This document shows positions 46,201-56,125 of a DNA stretch of 64,000 nt, in pieces (within the stretch, counting starts at the first letter, position 1; every line of letters begins with the position of its first letter). The translations under genes and the position numbers were made by a program. A model generated the notes under the pieces. That model was not told where the DNA came from and ran no database searches. It saw only the letters and a list, made by a program, of their open reading frames with translations. This DNA is from Chrysemys picta bellii (taxonomy: Eukaryota; Chordata; Testudines; Emydidae): assembly GCF_011386835.1 (NCBI RefSeq), contig NC_088800.1:87907481-87971480 (forward strand). The letters run 5' to 3'.

Positions 46201-49200
46201 CTAGAACTAATTCTTGGTAGATTGCAACAGCCTTTGGTAAAATAGTCACTGTCTCTCTCATGTCACAGGGTACAGTCAGCATAGATATATCTATTACACA
46301 CACATGTGCCCACATACTTTCCTGGTATTAAAATAGTTTGTATGGATAAATCTGTCTCACCTCAGATATTAGGAGAAAGATTTCAAGAAACCTGTGTAGT
46401 GATTAACCTGCAGCAGTGATCTGGGCCCTTCTTTAATGTCATTGTTGGTCACTAGCAGGATGAGTTTGAATCTGCACCTTGGGACCCCATCCCCAGAGGA
46501 CAGGCATCAGAGAGAGGTTGGCCAAGAAGATGCCACAAGCAAATCCCCATCCCCAGAGCACAAGCTAGGAAGCAACGCTATGCATTTTCTCCATGTTGGG
46601 AGCAGGCCACTGATAACATGTATTTGAGACCTACAAATAATTCCACTGACTCAAAAATCCCATTTCAATAAGGAATATTCTGTTTTTGGCTTTTACATCC
46701 CTGTGCCAGAACACAGGGAAAGAAGGCCGAATGCACTGCCCACATCTGTAACTACAGCATTGTCTGTGACTGAATAGCCCTCTTCTGTCCATTCCTCTGA
46801 GTCAGTGTTTCTCCCTTACAGTTAAACCAAGGCCCCCAAAAAATCTTACCATTGAGAAGAGTGAAAATGATAACTTGTACGTCTTGAGGTGGATCGAGAG
46901 CTACAGCACAGAGCACATGCTCTATGGAGAGGCAGTAAACTATGAAGTCAAATACTGGAACAAGCAGAATCCAGAAGAGGTAGGGAACTGCGTTTTTCTT
47001 CGCTTTCTAGAGCTGGTATCCATAGTATGAAAAGTCCTTCAGAAAATCCTGAGGAGCTTTCAATCAGGTGGTTAATAATGGTGATGAGACTGCTGGGTGC
47101 CATTTCCCCCATCATTCATGCATAAGGGACAGCAAGCACTATGGCCACAGGAAACATTGCTTCAGGGACATCACCAGGAGTGGAATGGTGGTAATCTTCT
47201 GACCTTCGCCCACAGAATAAGCTCTCCCCATGCGAGTCATCAAATTGAGACTCCTCTCACAGTAGATTGTGCTGAGATTCAGAATATGATTGTTCTTGCT
47301 CTCAGAGCTCCACTGGGCTTAGGTCCCCTTGGTGGGGCTTGAATCTCCCTATAGGCTCTGCTGGGCTCCTCAGGCGTGGCTTCCCCTCCTGTATGACAAA
47401 GCACACTATAGAACTGTTTGTGCGCTGTAACAGTTAACACACAAGACATTAGTGCACGGCAGACTAATGATGTGGAAATTCACACTCTGGTTTGCCATGC
47501 GCTAATGTCCCATGCAGACCAGCCTGTACTCTCTGTTTTAAAATGAAAGGTGAGATTCTGCAGCGCAGTATAGCAGCTTTGGAGAGGTGTCAGGCACGGT
47601 ACTACTGCATTCTGCCCCAGTCTGAGCCTGGATGCCACTGAATTCATATTTCGTTAAACTCAAGTCTTTAACAACAAACTTAATATATTGAAGTTCAACT
47701 GTCATAGGCTGATTCTCAGAATAAGTTAGCCAGGTTCTGTGTTTATTTAGATTATTCCTGATATTTTTTTAAATTGTGTGCTAAAAATTGATTTAATCCA
47801 CCTTAAATTATACAGCAAAGGAGTTTATTTCTCTTCAAATATACCTTGAGCCTTTGGTTTGTTAGCAGGTATCAATTAGATGGTTACAGCAGTGAAATCA
47901 GTAAAACACATTTATATGAACTGAATGTCACACCTAACACTGTCCAGGAAACTAAACACAGATTCCATACAGAAATCTAAGTGTGTTACTTCCCTTTTTA
48001 TTCAGATGTTTGTAAAACAGCTTTCCTACCAAACAACACACTTTGAAATTCTTGCAACGCAGTTGAAGCGAGGGTATGACTACCTTATAAGCGTACGGCG
48101 TAATTATACAGGCAGCTATTCCACCAACTGGAGTGACTGGAGCAAAGCAGTTGAATTTCACAGTGGTAAGTATCAGTAACAGATGCAACTCAGTGGAAGA
48201 ATCTTACAGGATTCTAAAGCATATGGTGTACGTCCCACTATTTCTTCTGCCTTTCTGTATCAATTAGAGAGATGTAGCCAGTGAGTCCCAGGGCTGCTAA
48301 TACAATCATCATCATCATCATCCTCAGACTTTTACTTATTGTAGACCGATGCCCAAAGACTCCAAAGAAAACAAAAAGCATATTACCAAAAGCACAACCA
48401 CCACACAGTAATCAACTCCATTGCTCCCACCATCTTTAGGTCCACCAGTGGCTACTAGCCAGGATGGGCAGGGATGCAAAACCATGCTCTGAAGCCTCTG
48501 TGGAATGGGCGACAGGGGATGATCACTTGATGATTACCTGTTCTGTTCATTCCCTCTGGGGCACCTGTCATGGGCCACTGTCAGAAGATAGGTTACTGGC
48601 TAGATGGACCATTGGTCTGACCCAGTATGGGCATTGTTATGTTCTTATGTTCTAGAATGCCTCACATACCATAACTGTAGGTCCCCATGCACATTTTGAT
48701 ACATATATGGGCTTTACTTTAAACCCTCTAAGTGGCATTATTTCAAGGTGTACAGAAGATCACTGACATGACTAAGCTTATTGACTGTGCTTTTATTTCT
48801 GAATATATAGATTATGGAGTAACTTTAGAAGATAGTCTGCAGAAGATTGTTCTCATATCCTGCATGTTGATCCCAGCTCTGATTTTAATCTGTTACTTCT
48901 GCTTTGCCATGTATGTATCATACTGCACAAGGGTTTACAGTTTGCCAAATATTCGGTTTCATTTAGCGTAATGGCATGTACAGTAGTATAGTAACCTAAT
49001 ACTTTGTAATCATGAAGGACCTTTTATCTGAAGATCTACAACCAACCTCTTTACAAACATTAATTAATTAACCTTCATATCATCTCTCTGAACCAGGCAC
49101 ATTAAGAGATTAGGTTACAGCACTTTTCTCCACTAAATCATCTGTATAATAGTACCAGGACTACACAGATGCCTACTGAGGTTTAATTAATGAGTGTTTG

Positions 49201-52200
49201 TAAAGTGCCATGAGACCCACTGTTCAAAGGCTAATACACATTTTTAAGGGCTGCATCTGAGGTCCTTACTCAGTCCTTGCTCAGGCTAAATTCTCATTGA
49301 TTTCAATGGGCCTGAGTAAAATCCTCAGAATTTGGCCCATATATTTTGAAGACAGCAAATGCAGCTAATATAATGTTAAAATGTTAATAGAGCCAATCTC
49401 CTCATCTTTATAAAGTATTCCCCTTGTCAGAGCAGTGTCTGTCATCTTTGGGCCCCCAGCTCTGCAAGTATCTCAATAGTGCTGGTTATATCTTATTGCA
49501 GTATTTTATTTTTGAGGAGTAATTTGCTGGACTTGGGTCACATTAATAGATTTTCCTGTTTTCTCACAATCTCAAATAATATTCTGATCACGTGATGGTG
49601 CTCAGGCCAGTTAATCATTAATATATGCACAAATGTTTACACTAGCGTTGCTGAAAAGCATCGTCACTCCTGGACATACACAGAATAAGCGCTTCCAGTT
49701 GCTGGAGCATACAGACTGGTTGAGGAGAGAGAGCAGGGGTGGTGAAACTGGGGAATTGAGGCCAAACACAGCTAAGAGTAAGCAACCATTCTTGCGTTGC
49801 AGAGTTAAGAGAGAATGGTGGGACCAAATCCCAAATCCAGCCAAGAGCCATCTGGTTGTCAAGAATGTCAAGGCAGCTCAGGTATGTGATTTAAAGATTT
49901 TACGAAAAAACATATTTCCCATTTGTTTAAAAAACGAAAGCGGTAATATGTTCTGATGCTGACTGTGATGCAGACAATATCAAGTTTAATTCAGTGGGGC
50001 AGTTACCCCATGCCTGACAAGGGTGGGCTGATTGGGTGTGGCTGCAGCTGTGGCTGCTTCCCCAATTAGGTCACAGCTAGCCCTATAAAAGGGCTGTGAG
50101 CCAGGGGCTGAGTCAGTCTCTCTCTCCAATCTTGGAGGGAGAAGGGCCGGGCTGCCTGCAGTGGCGGATTAATAATTTTGCCACCCCTAGGCCGGGAAAT
50201 AATTGCCGCCCTGGCCCCGCCCCGACTCCGCCCTTTTCCCGCCCCCATTCCAACCCCTTCCCAAAGTCCCCGTCCCAACTCCACCCCCTCCCTTCCCCTA
50301 TTGGATTCCTTTCCCAAATCCCCGCCCCCCGGCCCCGCCTCTTCCCCCAGCGCGTGACGTTCCCCCTCCTCCCCCCTCCCTCCCTGCCCCACGAAACAGC
50401 TGTTTCACGGCGCAAGCACTGGGAGGGGAGAGAAACAGGACGCCATGGCGCGCTTGCAGAGGAGGTGGAGGTGAGCTGGAGCAGGGGGGCGGGGCACGGA
50501 GGGGAGCTTCCGCCCCTGAAAATTTGTCGCCCTAGGCCTAGGCCTTGTTGGCCTAGGCAATAATACGGCGCTGGCTGCCTGGGAGCTCAGGGTACAGGGA
50601 ACGCAGCAGGGCTGGGGAAAGGCAGGAGGAACTGGGGAGCTCCAGCCTGGTAAATCCCCAGGCTGCAGGACTTGCTAAAAGGCCAAAACAGGTACAGGGG
50701 TTGCAGAGGCAGCAGCTCAGGGTTAGGCAGAGGCAGCTGGTCCGACCCCCTTGCCAATGATGAGTGGCCATTACAGACTGTCATCTGCCCCAGTGAGCGG
50801 GGGCTCGATGACGACTGGCAGTAGCCACTGAGGCAAGGTGGGTGTAGAGGGTTGGGGATTCCCCTGGGAGGGGAGACCCAGAGTGGGGGTACTGCAGGGG
50901 CAGAACCCTGAGGTAAAGGGCACTGGGGTCTGGGCAGGACATGGGGCCCGAGGCAGGTGAGCCACTGGCCTGCAGAGGGCGCTCCAGGCTGGAATCGAGC
51001 TAATTCCCAGGATAACCAGCAGGAGGCGCCGCCCCAGTGAGTCTCACTTCGCTACAATATCCTAAATCTGTTTTATGCCTCTGTTAGATTTCAGTCTGGA
51101 GAAAAATGCTGTCCACTGATGAAATTAAGGCACCTTTCCGTGATGTGAAACAGACTCACATGGGACACCAACTGTAAGTAAAATAAAGAACATTTCTCTG
51201 GTTTACAGCATAAAATATTTTGCTATCAAGTTAACATTAATTGTGCCTTCCTTTTGATCCCCAAAAACAGAAGCTGTAAGAACTGTCTTGCAAAATATGC
51301 TCAAAGCCAAACCTTGAAGGGGAAAGATAACGTCAAAAGTGGTGAGAAACCCGACAGTTGCCTGAATAAATGTGGAGAGTGGTTCCCAGAAGAGTATGAG
51401 GCTGTGCTAATTCCAGAGATCACTTTGGTTGAAGATTCTCTTGAAGTCTGTGAGTATTCAACAAACACTGAAACTGAGAGCCATGAGGACAACCTGGGTC
51501 AGATCGTCTTGTGCCCACCTTGTGAGAGCAGTGCTAATAGCTTTATCGAACACACTCAACACAATGATGCACTTGCAGAGATGTTTATTAAGCTACTAGA
51601 ATGTGGAACCAGTATTCATGACACTGAAGTTCCAGACTTCATCATAGAAGAGCATAAAATCTTTGAGAACTGTGAATCAGAAAATTCATCACAGCAAACA
51701 CCAAAAGAAAATGTAGTCCAGGATCAACAGTCATGTGATACTTCACACGCTTGCTCCTTTTCCACTACAGCCTCTCAAGATGACTACAACTGTACAGCTA
51801 GCACAAAGTCAGTGCGATCAGAAGAATCTTTTGAATCTGGTTATCAAAGTTCTAACACAGACACTGCTTCTCCCAAGGCAAAGAATCCTCCAGACATGTT
51901 GCATCAAAGCCACTTTCTTTGCAGTTCTGAAACTCAGAATGACTTGTTGGTCTTGATTAAAAAATCACCAAATGCTCCTTCCTCTGAGATAATCAAAGAC
52001 GGAATAAATAGTCCAGCATATCAGAGCTTCGACAGCCTCATGTCTCAGTCCACGGAGTCTTGTAGCACAGCATATAAGAGCTTCGACAGCCTCATGTCTC
52101 AGTCCACGGAGTCTTGTAGCACAGCATATAAGAGCTTTGACGGCCTCATGTCTCAGTCCACGGAGTCTTGTAGCACAGCATATAAGAGCTTCAGCAGCCT

Positions 52201-52735
52201 CCTGTCTCAGACCATGGTTAGCAATAGCCTGACACAGTGTTTGGAGAACCCAAGCTCTTCACTGTCCTTAGTAGAGTTTCCAGAGAATCAGATACTTCCC
52301 TGCAGAGAAGAACAAGCCCATCAACCCCATGGAGATCAAAGTTGTTACACCGACCACAAGGGTGACTGCACCGAGACTGCTTTTCAAACCACCTGTTCAG
52401 AGGACATAGACTTTACATGGTTTTCCTCCCATGCTCATGACAAAGTTTCATTTTTCCTGCCAGAGAAAGAAATACACAAGCAAATAACATGTCAGAATGT
52501 TCCAGAAAAAGCAGCTGCAATTTCCAGCCCCTCTGTTTCTATTCCATCTAGTTACCAGCCTTTTGATATTGCTCTTAAACACAATAATACACACTGTGAC
52601 AATAACAGTGAGGCTATTTCTGAGTTGCCTTATAAACCCTTTATCAACCTTTTAAACAACAACCTCAAAGAAACACTTCCAGCTATCATTGTCTGTGAAT
52701 CTGACCTGGAGATAGACTTGTCAAACTTTCTATAG
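40193..52735 (+). CDS. IL4R: IL4R, interleukin-4 receptor alpha chain, 809 aa
   Basis: IL-4R alpha is the type I cytokine receptor that binds IL-4, pairs with the common gamma chain or IL-13R alpha 1, and signals through JAK1 and STAT6. Nine coding exons (40193-40262, 44704-44845, 45749-45918, 46822-46979, 48006-48165, 48811-48910, 49803-49881, 51088-51173, 51271-52735) total 2430 nt with consistent phases and GT-AG sites; human has 825 aa. In order: signal peptide; cytokine-receptor D1 with [13 protein letters not shown] and [10 protein letters not shown]2 beginning [12 protein letters not shown] and carrying WSDWS; transmembrane segment [18 protein letters not shown]; box 1 [16 protein letters not shown]; then a long acidic/Ser-rich tail. 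STAT6-type tyrosines lie at residues 572, 590, 608, 626, 750 and 776. The second of two adjacent ATGs is chosen for its better context (A at -3, G at +4); 40190 would add one Met. Odd: a tandem duplication of the docking motif and broken tail sequence past the stop. Confidence 0.95.
40263..42160. other. IL4R intron 1, nothing recognised
   Basis: AT-rich intron; no further exon or clear repeat before the CR1 pieces that begin near 42165. Confidence 0.4.
42165..42358 (+). mobile_element. CR1 3' end
   Basis: ggaatgggttacctagggag, ttttgagcagaggattggac, gatgacctcctgaggtctct and a terminal repeated ttctatgat are the classic CR1 3' UTR and tail. Confidence 0.85.
43425..43845 (+). mobile_element. 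L2-like 3' tail interrupted by a MITE
   Basis: gtagattgtcagttctttgg and gagcaggtcttgct lie before the MITE, and gtgtttgtgcaacacccagc, tcttgactggggcctatggg after it, together forming the L2-type tail. It ends in an (AAT)-rich run. Confidence 0.65.
43461..43741. mobile_element. palindromic MITE with ~24-bp inverted ends
   Basis: Left end gggtatctctacactgcaat and right end attgcagtgtagacataccc are inverted repeats. Inner halves (gctagaacctgggctttggg and cccagagcccaggttcctgc) are also complementary. No coding capacity. Confidence 0.8.
44356..44588 (+). mobile_element. Penelope-like 3' end, single orientation
   Basis: Contains aattgaattggccgttagca, catctgatgaagtgggttct, cccacgaaagcttatgtcc and acagactaacacggctacca, ending ctctgaaacc. 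Flanked by tttaatagttc at 44345-44355 and 44589-44599, an 11-bp target duplication. It sits about 115 bp before IL4R exon 2. Confidence 0.87.
44704..44845 (+). CDS. IL4R: IL4R coding exon 2 (D1, first disulfide)
   Basis: 142 nt. Encodes [20 protein letters not shown], followed by HWGVP and [17 protein letters not shown]. Acceptor ttccttag, donor gtaagt. Carries the first conserved Cys pair and the Trp of class I receptors. Confidence 0.93.
45749..45918 (+). CDS. IL4R: IL4R coding exon 3 (rest of D1)
   Basis: 170 nt. Encodes [14 protein letters not shown], the second Cys pair (ACIPEN ... NCICII), and [13 protein letters not shown] with two N-glycosylation sequons. Acceptor tttttcag, donor gtgaga. 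Confidence 0.94.
46822..46979 (+). CDS. IL4R: IL4R coding exon 4 (start of D2)
   Basis: 158 nt. Encodes [15 protein letters not shown] and [16 protein letters not shown], the first half of the fibronectin-like D2 domain. Acceptor cccttacag, donor gtaggg. Confidence 0.95.
46980..48005. other. IL4R intron 4, little recognised
   Basis: The segment 47262-47372 resembles 23650-23745 elsewhere in the window; otherwise no feature is recognised. Confidence 0.4.
48006..48165 (+). CDS. IL4R: IL4R coding exon 5 (D2 with WSxWS)
   Basis: 160 nt. Encodes [28 protein letters not shown] and [18 protein letters not shown] is the class I receptor signature. Acceptor ttattcag, donor gtaagt. Confidence 0.96.
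48305..48322. repeat. (ATC)n microsatellite
   Basis: Five to six ATC units just upstream of the CR1 fragment. Confidence 0.8.
48459..48655 (+). mobile_element. CR1 3' end, other subfamily
   Basis: gatgggcagggatgcaaaac, gttcattccctctggggcac, ctagatggaccattggtctg and acccagtatgggcattg are the CR1 3' UTR; the tail is ttatgttcttatgttc. Confidence 0.87.
48811..48910 (+). CDS. IL4R: IL4R coding exon 6 (transmembrane)
   Basis: 100 nt. Encodes [11 protein letters not shown] and then the hydrophobic span [20 protein letters not shown]. Acceptor atatatag, donor gtatgt. Confidence 0.9.
49249..49340. repeat. palindromic MITE-like repeat
   Basis: gggctgcatctgaggtcctt and aaaatcctcagaatttggcc are inverted around attgatttcaatgg. 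Common in turtle and bird DNA. Confidence 0.5.
49803..49881 (+). CDS. IL4R: IL4R coding exon 7 (box 1)
   Basis: 79 nt. Encodes [20 protein letters not shown] and NVKAAQ. The WWDQIPNPA stretch is the JAK1-binding box 1 region and is nearly identical to mammals. Acceptor gttgcag, donor gtatgt. Confidence 0.97.
49982..51053 (+). mobile_element. LTR-like repeat in IL4R intron 7, carrying a hAT MITE
   Basis: Non-coding; a TATA box ctataaaa at 50083-50090 is followed by gagtcagtctctctctccaa, as in retroelement leader text, and the right part has gggaggggagacccagagtg. Flanked by acaatatc at 49974-49981 and 51054-51061, which may be the target duplication. The hAT MITE 50159-50573 is nested inside. 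Its right edge is only about 35 bp before exon 8. Confidence 0.55.
50159..50573. mobile_element. CpG-rich hAT MITE
   Basis: Starts cagtggcggattaat and ends ataatacggcgctg, inverted ends with CAG/CTG termini. Flanked by the exact 8-bp gctgcctg at 50151-50158 and 50574-50581. The interior is very GC- and CpG-rich, resembling a CpG island. Open frames inside are compositional. Confidence 0.87.
51088..51173 (+). CDS. IL4R: IL4R coding exon 8
   Basis: 86 nt. Encodes [20 protein letters not shown] and KQTHMGHQ plus two bases. It corresponds to the QWEKR region of human but is about 13 residues longer. Acceptor ctgttag, donor gtaagt. Confidence 0.88.
51271..52735 (+). CDS. IL4R: IL4R last coding exon (STAT6-docking tail)
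   Basis: 1465 nt, 487 codons plus TAG. Starts [11 protein letters not shown], matching the human WKNCLTKL block. An acidic segment follows ([19 protein letters not shown], where insulin receptor substrates and box 2 act in mammals). Then come [10 protein letters not shown], three TAYKSF copies, SSYQPFDIA and [10 protein letters not shown]. The stop at 52733-52735 falls shortly after the last docking motif, earlier in the tail than in mammals. Confidence 0.94.
52019..52234 (+). repeat. 54-bp in-frame tandem repeat of STAT6-docking motif
   Basis: Four units start at 52019, 52073, 52127 and 52181, each beginning with the Tyr codon of AY(Q/K)SF. Units 1 and 2 differ at one base, and units 2 and 3 at two; unit 4 is diverged after its first half. 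Each unit encodes 18 aa ([18 protein letters not shown] type). Confidence 0.95.
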
Positions 52736-53340
52736 CATTGACTCAGATGTTACCACAGGCTTTGCCTTTGGTCTGAGTTCAGGAGAGGACTCACACAAAA
52801 CAGCAGTGACAGCCCTTGGATTATCAGCTTTAATGAACCTTGTAGTGATGGTAAAGATGAAGATACCGTGGGCGAGAAAAAGTTGCTGTGGTCTTTAGAT
52901 TCTAGCTCTCAGGGAGAGGACCATACAGGAGACAAAAAATTGTACTTCTGACAACTACTGACTGTATAGATGAAAGGATACAAGAGAGTAGCAATAACAT
53001 GCCATGTTCTCTTCTGATATGTTATGCACGTGACCATTTGAGGACGTCTGTAAATGCAGAAGAAAGGGAAGCACAGTTACAGAATATTGTGAGCATGGGA
53101 AGTGGCCGTGCAGTTAATTTATCAGATGAGTCACTGAACCACAACACTATTGTATCTAAACCATCCTTAGAAAGAAATCAAACTTCAGAGCCCCCGAACT
53201 CAGCCGAGTTGCCACTGGGTGGCCCCTTTGTGGATAGCTCCTGTTTAGGAACCTGGCCTTTTGATTATTGCTCCGTTCCAGGTGAGGGATCAAAAATGTC
53301 ATTTTTTCATAAAAACAGGCCAAATGGACCTAATGAGTGA
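52736..53340 (+). pseudogene. frame-broken IL4R tail sequence beyond the stop
   Basis: After the TAG, protein-like text continues in shifting frames. One frame gives IDSDVTTGFAFGLSSGEDS from 52734. The main frame reopens with NSSDSPWIISFNEPCSDGKD (about 52803-52862). A third runs from about 52950 to 53340 with NNMPCSLLICYARDHL and PGEGSKMSFFH before a TGA. By eye these match, in order, the human FTFGL, ITIM and SEKSKSSSSFH regions. It is either a decayed former tail, now 3' UTR, or sequencing indels in an intact tail. Confidence 0.6.
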
Positions 53341-53460
53341 GAGCACCAGTACGAACCAGAAAACAGTGAAACGTACCTTCATGGACAGGGGCTTGTGTAA
53401 CTGCTATATGAACATGACCTAGATTAATTTCACGGGGTTGCAATCAAGATAGCCTTTGGG

Positions 53461-53466
53461 AATAAA
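53461..53466 (+). terminator. candidate IL4R polyadenylation signal
   Basis: AATAAA about 725 nt after the stop, followed by a tgttgcttgttttcc downstream element. It is the first AATAAA after the tail. Confidence 0.5.
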
Positions 53467-55489
53467 CTGTGTAGAAAATGGAAATGTTGCTTGTTTTCCC
53501 ACACTCCCTCAAGAAGAGCAGGCTGTCACTATGCAGACACCGAGTGGGCTCTGGAACAGATCAGAATAGATTTGCTGAGATGTCATGGTCACACTTGCTC
53601 CAGCTGGCGATTGGTAAATGGCTTGGACTCTTGGGGCTGTTGGTGCTCAAGGATCCCAGCAGTGGCTCTCCCAATGAAAAGATGGTGACAAGCTACAGAC
53701 TGAGCTAGAGTCTGTGATGGGGCCTGATTCCACCCCCACAACTAGTAGCAACTGCACAGGGCATGAACTTGTGTTCATTTTGGCTTCCCCAGTATTGGTC
53801 TGGCCCCAATACCCTTGCATGGGAAACATGTTCACCCTGCAGCTCGGATTCAGAGGTGCTATATAAGCTGGTTCACATCCCAAGGACCTGGAAGAAGGTG
53901 CAAGTTAAAGCAGGAGGTCGCTGATTTCAAGGACACCTTTGCACAGCCTCTCATTAGCTACTTTCAGGAGAGTGCAGGGACTGTAACTGTGGCTGGCCCT
54001 GGCGTGGGTGATGTGAGAAGGAAAGGTGTAGCTTCCTCATGGCCAGAGGTTGCTTTGCATCACCCTGCCTAATTTCCCTTTATGGACTCCTCAAAAACTC
54101 CAGATCAGAGCCCAAAAGTAATTAAAACACTCCCCTGTTTGGGTCCAATCTATTTAGTCCTGACACACACTGGCCTTCCAGGCCCTAAACCCAGTTCAGC
54201 ATCTCTCTCCCCTTTGGGTAGGGAGTCCCACTCCCAAACCCTCCTTCCTGGAGCTGGGTCACTGTACAATGTCTCTCTGCAGGCCTTCAAGCTCCCCTGG
54301 TGTGTCACGGTCTTCCCTGCTTTAGTAAGCTACTCCCAGCCCTTCTTACCTGGGGCAACTCCTCTGGTCTCAGGGTCTTCCCTGCAGGAACCTTTCTCAC
54401 TCTCTGCATTCTGTTTCCTGCAGACACACCCCCTTCTTGGCAGCTTCCTGCTGCTCTCATGATCCCTGCTCAGGTGTGCCTACTTAGTTACTAAGGTTGG
54501 TTGGTCCCAAACCTCTACCCCTTAAATGGGCAAGCCACCCTTTTACAGAGACTCCTGAGTCTGCCCTCCTCACGGCTGCATGCAAAGGCCAGCACTGTCT
54601 AGCCCTCCATAACTCTATTCATGAGGGTCAGTTTCTGATCTGTTATCTTAGTGTGACTGCAATAACTCTGTGGAAGTCAGTGGTGTTACTCCACACTAGT
54701 ATCAATGTAACTTAGATCAGACATTTTTAAACTGTGTATGCCCCAAACGCCTGACTAGTGTAGGATCAAACTCCCTAAACTGCGTGTGCATTCCAGCAAG
54801 TTTCTGTATGTGTCCAGGGTATAGATTGGAAATGACTCCCACAGCTGAATTCAGCTGGGATCACATGTGCCCCAGCCCCTTGTGATAATACGTCCAAAGG
54901 TTTTCCCTCGGACTCTGAACTACTTGAGCGCAGAAGTATATTCTGTGGCATTGTAAATGCCACAGTAAGGTGGTGAGTCCAGATAGTTAAATGGCCACTG
55001 CAAATTGTTTACATTTCAAGCCAGCTTATATTATTCAGAAACGCCTGTTCCCATTTCTAGCCATAAACAGAGAGGCCTAGGCCAGTTCAGAGAACGTATC
55101 TGTGGCCACTGTTCAGCTACTGCGTTGTCATCTTCTATAAGGGAGGCTTTTCACTGCAGCAGCTCTACCTACAAAACTCAGATGGGCAGGCAGATAAGGG
55201 GTTTTGTGCCCCAAGTAGACTTTTGCGGCCATACAAAGGAAGTGCATAACCTCAGGAGGGCACTGCTGCAAGGTGCACATGTTCAAGGTGGGTGTTTGCA
55301 TTTGTTTGGACCCTGGTACTTACACCACTATAATGAGGATGTTGATAAATTAAAACATATTGTTGTTCATTGTTAACATGGTGATTAACACATTAAAGAC
55401 TTTTACCAGAATTATCAGGTTGAGAGTAATTTTTTCATTCAAAAATAGGTTTAATTGTATGTGAAATATTCTATATATTCATTAAAGGG
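53467..55489. other. intergenic sequence, nothing recognised
   Basis: Open frames here (for example 54082-54462) show no family resemblance and no splice context. Parts near 54060-54600 have the look of an old LTR-type repeat, but this is not provable by eye. Confidence 0.35.
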
Positions 55490-56125
55490 ATGAGTACAGT
55501 TCAGCTATCACCAAAGTACATGATACAAAGGGATCTCACTAAACTGGGTGACTGGGCAACAAAATGGCAGATGAAATTCAATGTTGATAAGTGCAAAGTA
55601 ATGCACATTGGAAAACATGATCCCAACTATACATATAGGGTCTAAATTAGCTGTTACCACTCAAGAAAGATCTTGGAGTCATCGTGCATAATTCTCTGAA
55701 AAAATCCTCTCAATATGCAGCAGCAGTCAAAAAAGCTAACCAAGTTAGGAACCACTAGCAGAGGGATAGACAAGAAGACAGAAAATATCAGGGGAGGGGG
55801 CGGAAGCCAGAAAGAGGCAGGGTAGGGGTGGAGCAGGGGCTGGAAGAGGCGGGGCAGGGGCTTGGGGGAAGGGGTGGAGTGGGGGTGGGGCCTGGGGTGG
55901 CGGGGGGGATGTCCTGGGACCCACATCCCCCTAGGGATGGCCCTGGCTCCGGGTGTCCCTGCCAGAAGCTGGAACTGGATGACAGGGTGGATCAGTCAAT
56001 AATTGCGCTGTTCCGTTCACTCCCTCTGAAGCATCTGGCCCCAGCCACTGTCGGAAGCCAGGATGCTGGGCTAGACGGACCATTGGTCTGACCCAGTCTG
56101 GTCGTTCTCCTGATACTGAAAAGCA
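55490..56125 (+). mobile_element. CR1 copy, internally deleted or interrupted
   Basis: ATKWQMKFNVDKCKVMHIGK (about 55560-55620) is CR1 RT. The CR1 3' end occurs at 55975-56110 with ctagacggaccattggtctg and acccagtctggtcg. Between them lies G-rich DNA (about 55785-55930: ggggcggaagcc, gggtggggcctggggtggcg) that is not CR1. Confidence 0.8.

Noticed and set aside
50096..50563. Open frames in the GC-rich part of IL4R intron 7
   Set aside because: They lie inside a hAT MITE with exact target duplications and are a result of composition.
54082..54462. 126-codon open frame downstream of IL4R
   Set aside because: Composition and lack of any recognised motif fit non-coding DNA.
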